From the NCBI RefSeq assembly GCF_000382705.1, contig NZ_ARQE01000005.1, forward strand, positions 124,001 to 188,000: a DNA stretch of 64,000 nucleotides. The letters are read 5' to 3'. The translations under genes and the position numbers were made by a program. The notes beneath the pieces were generated by a model, which was given only the letters and a program-made list of their open reading frames with translations, was not told where the DNA came from and searched no databases. Positions 26,764 to 36,009 of this stretch are shown here, in pieces (within the stretch, counting starts at the first letter, position 1; each line of letters starts with the position of its first letter). The DNA is from Aureimonas ureilytica DSM 18598 = NBRC 106430. Its GTDB lineage: Bacteria > Pseudomonadota > Alphaproteobacteria > Rhizobiales > Rhizobiaceae.

Positions 26764-29451
26764 TTGGCTGTCGATCTGCAGGTTCTCGTGGGGCGCCTCA
26801 ACGCGCCCACCCGCGCATCCCTCGAAGCCGCGGTGGGTCTGACCCTTTCGCGCACGCACTACAATGTCGAGATCGAGCACTGGCTGACCAAGCTGGCCGA
26901 GCCCGCCGACACGGATGCCGCCGCGATCCTGCGCCATTTCGGCGTCGACGTTTCGCGCCTCCAGGCCGACCTGACCCGCGTCCTCGACCGCTTCAAGACC
27001 GGCAACAGCCGCGCGCCGTCGCTGGCGCCCAACATCATCCGCCTGATGCGCGAAGCCTGGCTCCTGGCCTCGCTGGAATCGGGCGAGGCGAGCGTTCGCA
27101 GCGGCCATATCCTGGCGGCGCTGATGGGCGACGACACGCTGTCGGCCGTGGCGCGGGACGCCTCGCGCGAACTCGCCAAGATCAAGGGCGAGGACCTGAA
27201 GGCCGCGCTCGCCACGATCACCGCCTCCTCCTCCGAAGCGCCGCAGGACGGCGCGGCCAAGGGCGAGACGGCCCGTCCGCGCGCCGCCACCAGCGCGGCC
27301 GGCGCGGCGCTCGAGCAGTACACCGTCAACCTGACGGCCCGTGCCCGCGACGGGCAGATCGATCCGGTTCTCGGCCGCGACGCCGAAACGCGTCAGATCA
27401 TCGACATCCTGACGCGCCGCCGCCAGAACAACCCGATCCTCACCGGCGAGGCCGGCGTCGGCAAGACGGCGGTCGTGGAAGGCTTCGCGCTGAAGATCGC
27501 GTCGGGCGACGTGCCCGACAGCCTGAAGGACGTCGAGCTTCTGTCGCTCGATCTCGGCCTGCTCCAGGCCGGGGCCGGCATGAAGGGCGAGTTCGAAAAC
27601 CGCCTGAAGAACGTGATCGAGGGCGTGAAGGCCTCGGCCAAGCCGATCATCATGTTCATCGACGAAGCCCATACGCTGATCGGCGCCGGCGGCGCGGCGG
27701 GCCAGAACGACGCGGCCAACCTTCTGAAGCCGGCGCTGGCGCGCGGCGAGATGCGCACGATCGCGGCCACGACCTGGGCCGAGTACAAGAAATATTTCGA
27801 GCGCGACCCTGCCCTCACCCGCCGCTTCCAGGTGGTGAAGGTCGAGGAGCCCGGCGACGAGGCGGCGATCGCCATGATGCGCGGCCTCGTGCCGACGCTG
27901 GAGCGCCACCATGGCGTGCGCATCCTGTCGGAAGCGGTGGAAGACGCGGTTCGCATGTCGCGCCGCTACATTCCGAGCCGCCAGCTTCCCGACAAGGCGG
28001 TGAGCCTTCTCGACACGGCGGCGGGGCGCGTGGCCGTCGCCAGCAACTCGACGCCCGCCGCGATCGAGGACGCAAGGCGCCAGATCCAGATGCTCGACAC
28101 GGACCTTGCCGTGCTCGGCCGTGAAACCCGCATCGGCGCCGACCATGCCGCCCGCATGGGCGAGCTGGAGGAGCGCCGCGCCAAGACGCAGGAGCGCCTC
28201 GCGGAGCTCGAAGGCCAGTTCGAGCGCGAGAAGACGCTGGTCGACCGCATGCGCGCGCTCCATGACGATCTCGGCCAGGCCGAGCGCCCCGAAGGCGACA
28301 CGGCCGATCCGGACGCGCTGCGCGCCGAGCTGCGGACCTTGAGCGACGAGCTGACCGCGCTCCAGGGCGAGCACCCCCTGATGCGCGTCACCGTCGACAG
28401 CCAGGCCATCGCCGAAGTGATCGCCAACTGGACGGGCATTCCGGTCGGCCGGATGATCTCCAACGAGATCAAGACGGTCCTGAACCTCAAGCCGCGCCTC
28501 GAAGAGCGCGTCATCGGCCAGCCGCAGGCGCTCGAAGCGATCGCCGAGACGATCCGCACCTCGCGCGCCAAGCTGTCCGACCCGCGCAAGCCGATCGGCG
28601 TCTTCCTGATGGTCGGCACGTCCGGCGTCGGCAAGACCGAAACGGCGCTGGCCGTCGCCGAACTCCTTTATGGCGGCGAGCAGAACCTCACCGTCATCAA
28701 CATGTCGGAGTTCAAGGAAGAGCATAAGGTCTCCATGCTCGTCGGCTCGCCTCCCGGCTATGTCGGCTATGGCGAAGGCGGCGTCCTGACCGAGGCCGTT
28801 CGTCGCCGCCCCTATTCGGTGATCCTGCTCGACGAGGTCGAGAAGGCGCATCCGGGCGTGCAGGACGTGTTCTATCAGGTGTTCGACAAGGGCATGCTGC
28901 GCGACGGCGAAGGGCGCGACATCGACTTCAAGAACACGGTCATCATCCTGACCTCGAACGCGGGCACGGACCTCATCCATCGCCTCTGCGCCAATCCGGC
29001 GACGCGGCCGAGCCCGGAGGATCTGGCCGAGGCGCTGCGCCCCGAGCTTCTGAAGAACTTCAAGCCGGCCTTCCTCGGCCGCTGCTCGGTGATCCCCTAT
29101 TTCCCGCTCGCCGACGACGTGATCCGCCAGATCGTGGAGCTTCAGCTCAAGCGCATCGCCAAGCGCTTCGCCGAGACCTACAAGGCGCGCCTCGTGTGGG
29201 ACGACGCGCTCGTCGCCGCCATCGCGGCCCGCTGCACCGAGGTCGAGAGCGGCGCGCGCAACATCGAATACATCCTGTCGCGCAGCCTCCTGCCCCAGCT
29301 TTCGGCGCAGGTCCTCGCCTGGATTTCGGAAGATCGCGAAGTGCCCGACGTTCGGATCGCGATCGATCCGCAGGGCAGCTTCACCTTTACCCCCGCCGAC
29401 GCGGCGGAGGGGGACCTGCTCCCGGTCGAAGAACCGGTCGCGGCTGAATAA
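26764..29451 (+). CDS. tssH: Type VI secretion ATPase ClpV (TssH)
   Basis: An 895-residue AAA+ unfoldase that disassembles contracted TssBC sheaths. The N-terminal domain (about residues 1-160) binds the TssC helix. The first ATPase domain has Walker A GEAGVGKT (about 229-236) and Walker B FIDEAH; a middle coiled-coil region (about 430-540) follows; the second ATPase domain has GTSGVGKT and ILLDEVEKAH. Arginine fingers and the C-terminal ClpB small domain are present. Translation most likely begins at the TTG at 26764, which follows CAGGAGAG at a proper distance and gives the standard N-terminus LAVDLQVLVGRLN; no ATG lies upstream in frame. It opens the plus-strand structural operon. Confidence 0.94.
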   Translation: MAVDLQVLVGRLNAPTRASLEAAVGLTLSRTHYNVEIEHWLTKLAEPADTDAAAILRHFGVDVSRLQADLTRVLDRFKTGNSRAPSLAPNIIRLMREAWLLASLESGEASVRSGHILAALMGDDTLSAVARDASRELAKIKGEDLKAALATITASSSEAPQDGAAKGETARPRAATSAAGAALEQYTVNLTARARDGQIDPVLGRDAETRQIIDILTRRRQNNPILTGEAGVGKTAVVEGFALKIASGDVPDSLKDVELLSLDLGLLQAGAGMKGEFENRLKNVIEGVKASAKPIIMFIDEAHTLIGAGGAAGQNDAANLLKPALARGEMRTIAATTWAEYKKYFERDPALTRRFQVVKVEEPGDEAAIAMMRGLVPTLERHHGVRILSEAVEDAVRMSRRYIPSRQLPDKAVSLLDTAAGRVAVASNSTPAAIEDARRQIQMLDTDLAVLGRETRIGADHAARMGELEERRAKTQERLAELEGQFEREKTLVDRMRALHDDLGQAERPEGDTADPDALRAELRTLSDELTALQGEHPLMRVTVDSQAIAEVIANWTGIPVGRMISNEIKTVLNLKPRLEERVIGQPQALEAIAETIRTSRAKLSDPRKPIGVFLMVGTSGVGKTETALAVAELLYGGEQNLTVINMSEFKEEHKVSMLVGSPPGYVGYGEGGVLTEAVRRRPYSVILLDEVEKAHPGVQDVFYQVFDKGMLRDGEGRDIDFKNTVIILTSNAGTDLIHRLCANPATRPSPEDLAEALRPELLKNFKPAFLGRCSVIPYFPLADDVIRQIVELQLKRIAKRFAETYKARLVWDDALVAAIAARCTEVESGARNIEYILSRSLLPQLSAQVLAWISEDREVPDVRIAIDPQGSFTFTPADAAEGDLLPVEEPVAAE

Positions 29452-29506
29452 CCGCGTCGTCGCCCGCCTCTCTCATCCTGCTTTTCATAACGAAGGAACC
29501 GCATTC

Positions 29507-29980
29507 ATGGCTATCTACCTGAAGTACAACGACCTCGAAGGCAACGTCACCGCCGCCGGCTTCGAGAAGTGGATCGAGCTGGGCAGCATGCAGTGGGGCG
29601 TCGGCCGTGGCATCGGTTCGGCCGACGGCACGTCCGGCGTGCGCGAAAGCTCGGCCGCTTCGGTCAGCGAGGTCAGCGTGACCAAGCAGCTCGACAAGGT
29701 TTCGCACAAGCTTCTGGAAGAGGCCCTCTACGGCCAGCCGGTGAAGGTCGAGATCGCCCTCACCCGCACCAAGAAGGACGGCGAGGAAGAGTTCCTGCGC
29801 TACGAGCTCACCAACACGATGACCTCGGGCTACTCGATCTCCTCGGGTGGCGACCGTCCGACGGAGAGCCTGTCCTTCAACTTCACGAAGGTCATGATGA
29901 AGAACTCGGTCGCCAAGATCGACAACACGGGCGAAGCCCAGACCACGACCTACGACATGGCGACCCGCAAGAGCGCCTGA
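29507..29980 (+). CDS. hcp: Type VI secretion tube protein Hcp (TssD)
   Basis: A 157-residue protein that forms the hexameric-ring inner tube. The start MAIYLKYNDLEGNVTAAGFEKWIEL and the conserved VSEVSVTKQLDKVSHKLLEEALYGQ segment (about residues 52-76) are typical. Length matches the family. A good ribosome site (GAAGGAAC) precedes the ATG. It lies 55 bases after clpV and 44 before vgrG. No C-terminal extension is present, so it is not an evolved Hcp. Confidence 0.95.
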   Translation: MAIYLKYNDLEGNVTAAGFEKWIELGSMQWGVGRGIGSADGTSGVRESSAASVSEVSVTKQLDKVSHKLLEEALYGQPVKVEIALTRTKKDGEEEFLRYELTNTMTSGYSISSGGDRPTESLSFNFTKVMMKNSVAKIDNTGEAQTTTYDMATRKSA

Positions 29981-30024
29981 TCTTCGTCCTCGCAACGTCC
30001 CCGACGTCATCCTGAAAGGTCCCC

Positions 30025-32094
30025 ATGTCGACGGTTTCCCTGTCGCAGGATCAGCGCTGGTTGCGGCTTCAAACGCCGCTCGGCCAGGATGTGCTCGTGG
30101 TCGAGGAAATGGAGGGCCGCGAATCTCTTTCGCGGCTCTTCGCCTTCCGTCTGCGCGGCCTGTGCAGCCGCCCCTTCGCGCCCGCCGATCTTCTGGGCCA
30201 GGGCGTCGGCCTGACGCTGGCGCGCTATTCCACCGAGACGCGGTACATCCACGGGATCGTGACAAACCTGCGCTTCGGCCCGCGCCTGCGCAGCGGCTAT
30301 CGCCGCTACGAGATCGATGTCGAGCCGAGCCTCTCGGTGCTCGGCCATTCCTCGAACTACCGCATCTTCCAGGAGCAGAGCGTCGTCGACATCGCGACCG
30401 CGATCTTCGGCGAGCGCAAGATCACCGATTTCCGCTTCGAGATCGTCGGCGCCAAGACGCCGCGTCCTTACTGCGTCCAGTTCGGCGAAACCGACCTCGC
30501 CTTCGTCTCCCGCCTCTTCGAGGAGGAAGGCTATTTCTTCTATTTCGAGCACGCGGCGAGCGCCCACACGCTGGTGGTCGCCAACAGCGCCGTGAAATAC
30601 GCCGCCGCGTCCGGCGCGGCGCTTCGCCATTCGGAGAACAGCACCGAGGGCGAGCGCCTCGTTCAGTCCGTCGCGCTCGACCGCCGGATGGCCGACACGA
30701 AATGGGCCTTTCGCCAGTTCGACTTCACCGCCCCCGCGACGCCGATCGACGGCTCCAGCGAAAGCAGCCTGTCGCTGACCAGCGCCTGGAGCGGCTGGGA
30801 GCATTTCGCCTATGGCGAGGGCGAGGCGGTCGAGGCGCAGCAGAAGGCGCAAGGCGGCCGCAACATGGACGCCGCCGACGCGATGACCGAGGAGCTGGAC
30901 GGCCAGTCCACCGCCGCCTCGCTCGTTCCGGGAAAGAAGTTCTCCATCGAGAGCGACACGCATGACGACGTGACGCTTCTGGAAGGCGCCGCGTTCTCGG
31001 GCGAGAGCTTCGTCACCGTTTCGGTCGAGCATCACCTGATCGACCCGTCCTTCTTCAACAGCCGGCCCAAGCAGGAGGGCAAGGCGACCTATTCCAACCG
31101 CTTCCGCGCCATTCCCGCCGGCCGCACCGCCCGCCCCGCCATCCACACGGCCAAGCCCCGCGCCCACGGGCCGCAGACGGCGACCGTGGTCGGCCCGTCG
31201 GATTCGGAAATCTACACCGACAAGCATGGCCGCGTGCGCGTCCAGTTCCATTGGGACCGGCTCGGCAAGAAGGACGAGCAGAGCTCCTGCTTCATTCGCG
31301 TGGCCCAGAGCTGGGCCGGCAAGAGCTGGGGCATGCAGTTCGTTCCGCGTGTCGGCATGGAGGTCGTGGTTCACTTCCTGAACGGCGACCCGGACCAGCC
31401 GCTCGTCACCGGCGCGCTCTACAATGGCGACCTGACGCCGCCCTTCGCCCTGCCCGGCGAGATGAACAAGAGCGGCCTGCGGACCCGCTCCACCAAGTCG
31501 GGCAACACCGAGACCTTCAGCGAACTGTCCTTCGACGACACCAAGGACAAGGAACAGGTCCTGTTCCACGCCCAGAAGGACTTCAAGCGCGTGGTCGAGA
31601 ACGACGACGTGCTCGATGTCGGTCACGACCAGACCCGCACGATCAAGAACGACCGGACCACCACGATCTCGGACGGAAACGATAAGTTTACCTTGTCAAA
31701 AGGCAATCGCTCCGAAACGATCTCGCAAGGGAACGAAACGCTGGAGATCAGCCAGGGCAATCGAACCGTGACGTTGACGCAAGGAAACGACAGTCTGAAA
31801 CTGGGGTCCGGCAACCTCTCGATCGCGCTGCAGGGCGGCAACATGAATGTCGAGCTGCAGGCGGGCAACCTGTCGCAGGTCTGCACCGCCGGCAAGGTGA
31901 CGATCGAGGCGTTGCAGGGCATCACCCTGAAATGCGGGCAGAGCACGATCGAGGTCACGCCGCAGGGCGTGACCATCAAGGGCCCGATGATCACGGCGCA
32001 GGCCACCGCCAAGGCCGAGCTCTCCGGTCTCATGGTCGACGTGAAGGGCTCGGGCATGACGCAGGTCAATGGCGGCCTGGTGAAGATCAACTGA
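30025..32094 (+). CDS. vgrG: Type VI secretion spike protein VgrG (TssI) with GN-repeat C-terminus
   Basis: A 689-residue spike protein. The gp27-like part covers about residues 1-360 (ESLSRLFAFRLRGLC, VQFGETDLAFVSRLFEEEGYFFYFEH), and the gp5-like OB fold follows (GRVRVQFHWDRLGKKDEQSSCFIRVAQSWAGKSWG, near 405-440). From residue 551 the needle contains about eight nonapeptide repeats starting with GN, then a DUF2345-like beta-helix end (CTAGKVTIEALQG, TIEVTPQGVTIKG). No separate toxin domain is attached; the protein ends GGLVKIN. DNA at 31675-31800 is poorer in GC than the rest. The next gene starts 2 bases after the stop. Confidence 0.94.
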   Translation: MSTVSLSQDQRWLRLQTPLGQDVLVVEEMEGRESLSRLFAFRLRGLCSRPFAPADLLGQGVGLTLARYSTETRYIHGIVTNLRFGPRLRSGYRRYEIDVEPSLSVLGHSSNYRIFQEQSVVDIATAIFGERKITDFRFEIVGAKTPRPYCVQFGETDLAFVSRLFEEEGYFFYFEHAASAHTLVVANSAVKYAAASGAALRHSENSTEGERLVQSVALDRRMADTKWAFRQFDFTAPATPIDGSSESSLSLTSAWSGWEHFAYGEGEAVEAQQKAQGGRNMDAADAMTEELDGQSTAASLVPGKKFSIESDTHDDVTLLEGAAFSGESFVTVSVEHHLIDPSFFNSRPKQEGKATYSNRFRAIPAGRTARPAIHTAKPRAHGPQTATVVGPSDSEIYTDKHGRVRVQFHWDRLGKKDEQSSCFIRVAQSWAGKSWGMQFVPRVGMEVVVHFLNGDPDQPLVTGALYNGDLTPPFALPGEMNKSGLRTRSTKSGNTETFSELSFDDTKDKEQVLFHAQKDFKRVVENDDVLDVGHDQTRTIKNDRTTTISDGNDKFTLSKGNRSETISQGNETLEISQGNRTVTLTQGNDSLKLGSGNLSIALQGGNMNVELQAGNLSQVCTAGKVTIEALQGITLKCGQSTIEVTPQGVTIKGPMITAQATAKAELSGLMVDVKGSGMTQVNGGLVKIN
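31675..31890 (+). repeat. Degenerate 27-bp repeats encoding GN-nonapeptides in vgrG
   Basis: About eight consecutive nine-residue units beginning Gly-Asn (GNDKFTLSK, GNRSETISQ, GNETLEISQ, GNRTVTLTQ, GNDSLKLGS and on) build the needle part of the spike. The first three or four units use unusually AT-rich codons (for example AAGTTTACCTTGTCAAAA), unlike the flanks. Confidence 0.85.
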
Positions 32095-32096
32095 CC

Positions 32097-32717
32097 ATGA
32101 CGCTTTCTCTCGCCCCCATTCGCAAGATCAGCGCCGCGTCCGCCGCCGAAGTCTGCGGACGCGTGGCGCTCAGCGCCGACGCCTGCGCCTATCTCACGCC
32201 CTCGCTTTCGCCCCAGAGCTTTCTGACGCTCCTCGACCGGGGCGGCCACTTCTCCGACGCCGTTCGCTTTCTGGCCTTCGCGCTGCCGGTGCGCGAGGGC
32301 GTCTGGTGGGCCTGCATGACGGGCCTCGCCATTCCGGGCGCGACCTCGGCGGACCCCGACCCCGCCTATTCGGCGGCGCAGGACTGGGTCTACGACACGA
32401 GCGACGAGCGGCGCTTCCTGTGCCTGCGCGCGGCCGAGAGCGTGCAGTCCGCCACGCCCGGCGCCTATGCCGCGCTCGCCGCCTTCTGGTCGGGCGGCAG
32501 CATGGCGCCCGAGGGCCTGCCCGAAGTCGTGCCCGACCCCGTGCTCGCGCCGACCGGCGTCGCCGCCTCGATCCTCCTTGCGGTCGCCGCCGGCGATCCG
32601 GCCGGCGCGGAGGGCTTCTTCCGCGATGCGATCCGCCGCGGCGTCGATATCGGCAATGGCGGCGACGGCCGCCAGCCGGGCGGCGCGCGGTCCTTCTCCA
32701 ACAGAGTGCCGAACTGA
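32097..32717 (+). CDS. VgrG-linked protein of unknown function (possible adaptor or cargo)
   Basis: A 206-residue protein beginning MTLSLAPIRKISAASAAEVC. It has no signal peptide or clear membrane span, but tryptophan- and alanine-rich helical stretches (REGVWWACMTGLAIPG, AYAALAAFWSGGSMAPEGLPE, AASILLAVAAGDPAGAEGFFRDAI). It may belong to the small uncharacterised family often annotated as DUF6931 next to vgrG in alphaproteobacteria; I am not certain. It starts 2 bases after the vgrG stop, and its stop overlaps the tssA start (TGATG), so it is made with both. A loading adaptor/chaperone for VgrG is the most economical idea; an effector without visible immunity partner is less likely. Confidence 0.7.
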   Translation: MTLSLAPIRKISAASAAEVCGRVALSADACAYLTPSLSPQSFLTLLDRGGHFSDAVRFLAFALPVREGVWWACMTGLAIPGATSADPDPAYSAAQDWVYDTSDERRFLCLRAAESVQSATPGAYAALAAFWSGGSMAPEGLPEVVPDPVLAPTGVAASILLAVAAGDPAGAEGFFRDAIRRGVDIGNGGDGRQPGGARSFSNRVPN

Positions 32718-33967
32718 TGTCGCTTCCCGCCGTGATCGATCTCGAGACCCTGTCCCGGCCCTTCGGCGACGACGCGCCGTCGGGGAGCGATCCGCGCGCC
32801 GACAGTTCCGGCCAGTCGCTCTACTACCGCGTGAAGGACGCCCGCTCCGCCTCGCGCGCGGCCGAGCGCGCCAATGTGGATGCCGGCGCCCTGCCGCCCG
32901 AAACCTGGGCGACCGTGCAGCAGAGCGGGCTCGACCTTCTGGCCGAACAGGCCAAGGACCTCGAGATCGCTGCCTGGACCACCGAGGCGCTGACGCGCCT
33001 CGAGGGCTTTGCCGGCCTGCGCGACGGGTTGCAGCTCCTCACCGCCCTCGTCGACGGGTTCTGGGAGACGGTTCATCCGCTGCCGGACGAGGAAGACGGC
33101 AACGAGGGGCGCCTGACGGCCATCGCGGCGCTCAGCGGCGCGGGCGCGGCCGGCACGCTCGCCCAGACCCTTCGCACCCTGCCGCTCGTCGGCCTGACGC
33201 GCACCGCCTCGATCTGGAACTACGATCAGGCGATGGAGCTGGAGAAAATCACCGATCCGGCCCGCAAGGCGGCGCGGATGTCCAGCGGTTCAATGTCGCT
33301 GGAGCAGTTCCGCGAGAGTCTCGCCGAAACCCCCGGACGCGATCTCTACGACCTCCTGAAGACGGTCGAGGAGGCGCTGAAGGCGCTGGCCGCGCTTGGC
33401 ACCTCGCTCGACACGGCGGCCGGCTACGACGCGCCGTCCTTCACGCCGCTGCGTGAGCTTCTGGAGCATGTCGCCGGCTCGATCCGCCATTTCGGCGCCG
33501 AGAAGATCGCCGCCCAGGAAAAGGCGCAGGACAAGGCTTCGGCCGCGAGCGCAGCCGCCGCCGCCCCGCCCCCTACAGTGACTTCCGGCGACGCGCCCGC
33601 CGCCGGCATGGTGGTGGTGGCGAGCGGCGTCGCCGCGCCGCGCACCAACGGTTTCGCCAATCGCGAGGAGGCGCTGCACGCCGTTCTGCAGCTTGCCGAG
33701 TATTTCCAGCGCACCGAGCCGCAGGCGCCGATTTCCTATACGCTGATCGAGGCGGTGCGCCGCGCGCGCATGTCGTTGCCCGAGCTCCTCGAGGAGCTCT
33801 CCAACGACGCATCGCATATCAGCCGCTTCATTCTGGCCGCCGGCATGCGCCGCGACGGCATCACCGAAATTGCCCAGGTTCAACCGGTCGCCTCCGCCGC
33901 TCCGTCCTACAGCGGCGGCGGCAGCAGCTATAGCGAAAGCAAGCCGGACTCGAACGATGGGTGGTAA
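32717..33967 (+). CDS. tssA: Type VI secretion protein TssA (ImpA)
   Basis: A 416-residue protein that helps assemble baseplate and sheath. The ImpA_N domain is in the first ~130 residues ([58 protein letters not shown]). A low-complexity Ala/Pro linker lies near 280-310, and the C-terminus has [22 protein letters not shown] and [12 protein letters not shown], matching the TssA C-terminal motif. The ATG at 32717 overlaps the previous stop by one base. tssB follows 23 bases later. Confidence 0.9.
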   Translation: MSLPAVIDLETLSRPFGDDAPSGSDPRADSSGQSLYYRVKDARSASRAAERANVDAGALPPETWATVQQSGLDLLAEQAKDLEIAAWTTEALTRLEGFAGLRDGLQLLTALVDGFWETVHPLPDEEDGNEGRLTAIAALSGAGAAGTLAQTLRTLPLVGLTRTASIWNYDQAMELEKITDPARKAARMSSGSMSLEQFRESLAETPGRDLYDLLKTVEEALKALAALGTSLDTAAGYDAPSFTPLRELLEHVAGSIRHFGAEKIAAQEKAQDKASAASAAAAAPPPTVTSGDAPAAGMVVVASGVAAPRTNGFANREEALHAVLQLAEYFQRTEPQAPISYTLIEAVRRARMSLPELLEELSNDASHISRFILAAGMRRDGITEIAQVQPVASAAPSYSGGGSSYSESKPDSNDGW

Positions 33968-33990
33968 TCGCTTCAATACTGGAGAGGGCT

Positions 33991-34506
33991 ATGTCCGAAA
34001 GCTTGCAGCATAAACTGAACCGGGTGCGGAAGCCCCGCGTTCACATCACCTACGATGTCGAGACGGAAGGCGCCGAAGTCCGCAAGGAACTGCCCTTCGT
34101 CGTCGGCGTGCTCGGCGACTTCTCCGGCAAGTCCTACGAGCCCCAGAAGCCGCTGCGCGAGCGCAAGTTCACGCAGATCGACCGCGACAATTTCGACGAG
34201 ACGCTGCAGCGCCTGACGCCGGGCGCTCAGTTCCGCGTCGACAACACGCTGTCGGACGACGGTTCGGAACTCGCCGTGGACCTGAAGTTCAAGTCCATGG
34301 CCGATTTCGAGCCGGCCGCGATCGTTCAGCAGGTCGAGCCGCTGCGCAAGCTTCTCGAAGCGCGCAACAAGCTGCGCGACCTCATGACCAAGGTCGACCG
34401 CTCCGAAGAGCTGGAGAACCTGCTCGAGGAAGTCCTGAAGAACACCGACCAGATCCAGGCCCTGGCCAGCCAGCTCGGCACGGATTCGGGCAAGGGAGAC
34501 GAGTGA
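33991..34506 (+). CDS. tssB: Type VI secretion sheath small subunit TssB
   Basis: A 171-residue sheath protein (VipA type) starting [24 protein letters not shown], with the conserved [14 protein letters not shown] and a long C-terminal helix. It pairs with TssC to form the contractile sheath. GGAGAGGGCT precedes the ATG at 33991, which is preferred to a start 30 bases upstream. Its stop overlaps the tssC ATG by one base. Confidence 0.94.
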   Translation: MSESLQHKLNRVRKPRVHITYDVETEGAEVRKELPFVVGVLGDFSGKSYEPQKPLRERKFTQIDRDNFDETLQRLTPGAQFRVDNTLSDDGSELAVDLKFKSMADFEPAAIVQQVEPLRKLLEARNKLRDLMTKVDRSEELENLLEEVLKNTDQIQALASQLGTDSGKGDE

Positions 34507-35996
34507 TGAGCGAGACCCAGCTGAAGTCGGCCGGCGGCGCGGAAGCCACCGCCACCTCCGGTAGCCTTCTCGACCAGGCCATCGGCGTGACCCGCAACAC
34601 CGATGCCAACGAGGTCCAGGACCTTCTGCGCAACCTGACGCAGGAGGCCATGAACGGCACGGTGACGTTCAACAAGAACCTCGCCGTCACGTTCCAGAAG
34701 GCCATCGCGGCGATCGACGACAAGATCTCCAAGCAGCTGTCGGCGATCATGCATCATCCCGAGTTCCAGGAGCTCGAGGGCTCGTGGCGCGGGCTGAACT
34801 ACCTCGTCAAGAATTCCGAGACGGGCTCCAACCTGAAGATCCGCCTGCTCAACATCTCCAAGAAGGAGCTGGGCAAGGATCTCTCGAAGGCCGCCGAATT
34901 CGATCAGAGCATGATCTTCAAGAAGATCTACGAGAACGAGTTCGGCCTGTCGGGCGGCGAGCCCTACGGCGCGCTGATCGGCAATTACGACTTCGGCCCG
35001 GGCGCCGACGACCTGTCCACGCTGCAGAGCATGTCGAACGTCGCGGCGGCGGCTTTCGCGCCCTTCATCGCGGCGGCCTCGCCGCAGATGTTCGGCCTGG
35101 AATCCTTCACCGAACTCTCCAAGCCGCGCGATCTGGAAAAGATCTTCGAGACGCCCGACTACATCAAGTGGCGCTCGTTCCGCGAAAGCGAGGACAGCCG
35201 CTTCGTGACGCTCGCCATGCCCCGCGTCCTGTCGCGCCTGCCCTACGGCGCGGCCGGCACGCAGGTCGAGGAGTTCGACTTCCAGGAAGCTCCCGTCGAC
35301 GCCAGCGGCCGCACCACGGCCATGACGCCCGACAAGTTCACCTGGACGAACGCCGCCTTCTCGCTCGGCGCGCGCCTCACCGACGCCTTCGCCCAGACCG
35401 GCTGGTGCACCGCGATCCGCGGCGCGGAAGGCGGCGGCAAGGTCGAGAACCTGCCGAGCTTTAGCTTCGTCTCCGACAGCGGCGACACGGACCAGCAGTG
35501 CCCGACCGAGATCGGCATCACCGATCGCCGCGAAGCGGAGCTCTCCAAGCTCGGCTTCCTGCCGCTCTGCCACTACAAGAACACCGACTATGCCGTGTTC
35601 TTCGGCGCGCAGACCACCCAGAAGCCCAAGAAGTACGACACGCCCGAGGCGACGGCCAATGCCGCCATCTCCTCGCGCCTGCCCTACATCATGGCGACCG
35701 GCCGCATCGCGCACTACCTGAAGGTCATGGGCCGCGACAAGGTCGGCTCCTTCATGGAAGCGAGCGACGCCGAGGCCTGGCTGAACCGCTGGATCGGCAA
35801 CTACGTCAACGGCAACGCGGCCGCCGGCCCCGAGACCAAGGCCCGCTTCCCGCTGGCCGAGGCGAAGGTGACCGTGAAGGAAGTCCCGGGCGCGCCCGGC
35901 TCCTACAACGCCGTCGCCTATCTGCGTCCCTGGCTGCAGATGGAGGAACTCACCACCTCCATGCGCCTCGTGGCCCGCATCCCGGCTTCGGCCTGA
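34506..35996 (+). CDS. tssC: Type VI secretion sheath large subunit TssC
   Basis: A 496-residue sheath protein (VipB type). Conserved regions include HPEFQELEGSWRGLNYLV (about residues 80-97), the SKKELGKDLSKAAEFDQS segment and the C-terminal LKPxxQ-like LRPWLQMEELTTSMRLV. The N-terminal helix that ClpV recognises should lie in the first ~30 residues. It is followed 13 bases later by a second, diverged TssC gene. The ATG at 34506 overlaps the tssB stop; a GTG three bases upstream is also in frame. Confidence 0.94.
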   Translation: MSETQLKSAGGAEATATSGSLLDQAIGVTRNTDANEVQDLLRNLTQEAMNGTVTFNKNLAVTFQKAIAAIDDKISKQLSAIMHHPEFQELEGSWRGLNYLVKNSETGSNLKIRLLNISKKELGKDLSKAAEFDQSMIFKKIYENEFGLSGGEPYGALIGNYDFGPGADDLSTLQSMSNVAAAAFAPFIAAASPQMFGLESFTELSKPRDLEKIFETPDYIKWRSFRESEDSRFVTLAMPRVLSRLPYGAAGTQVEEFDFQEAPVDASGRTTAMTPDKFTWTNAAFSLGARLTDAFAQTGWCTAIRGAEGGGKVENLPSFSFVSDSGDTDQQCPTEIGITDRREAELSKLGFLPLCHYKNTDYAVFFGAQTTQKPKKYDTPEATANAAISSRLPYIMATGRIAHYLKVMGRDKVGSFMEASDAEAWLNRWIGNYVNGNAAAGPETKARFPLAEAKVTVKEVPGAPGSYNAVAYLRPWLQMEELTTSMRLVARIPASA

Positions 35997-36009
35997 CGGG
36001 CGGCGCGGC

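Noticed and set aside
32720-33456. Plus-strand arginine-rich open frame over tssA
   Set aside because: It is a shifted-frame shadow of tssA with no family features.
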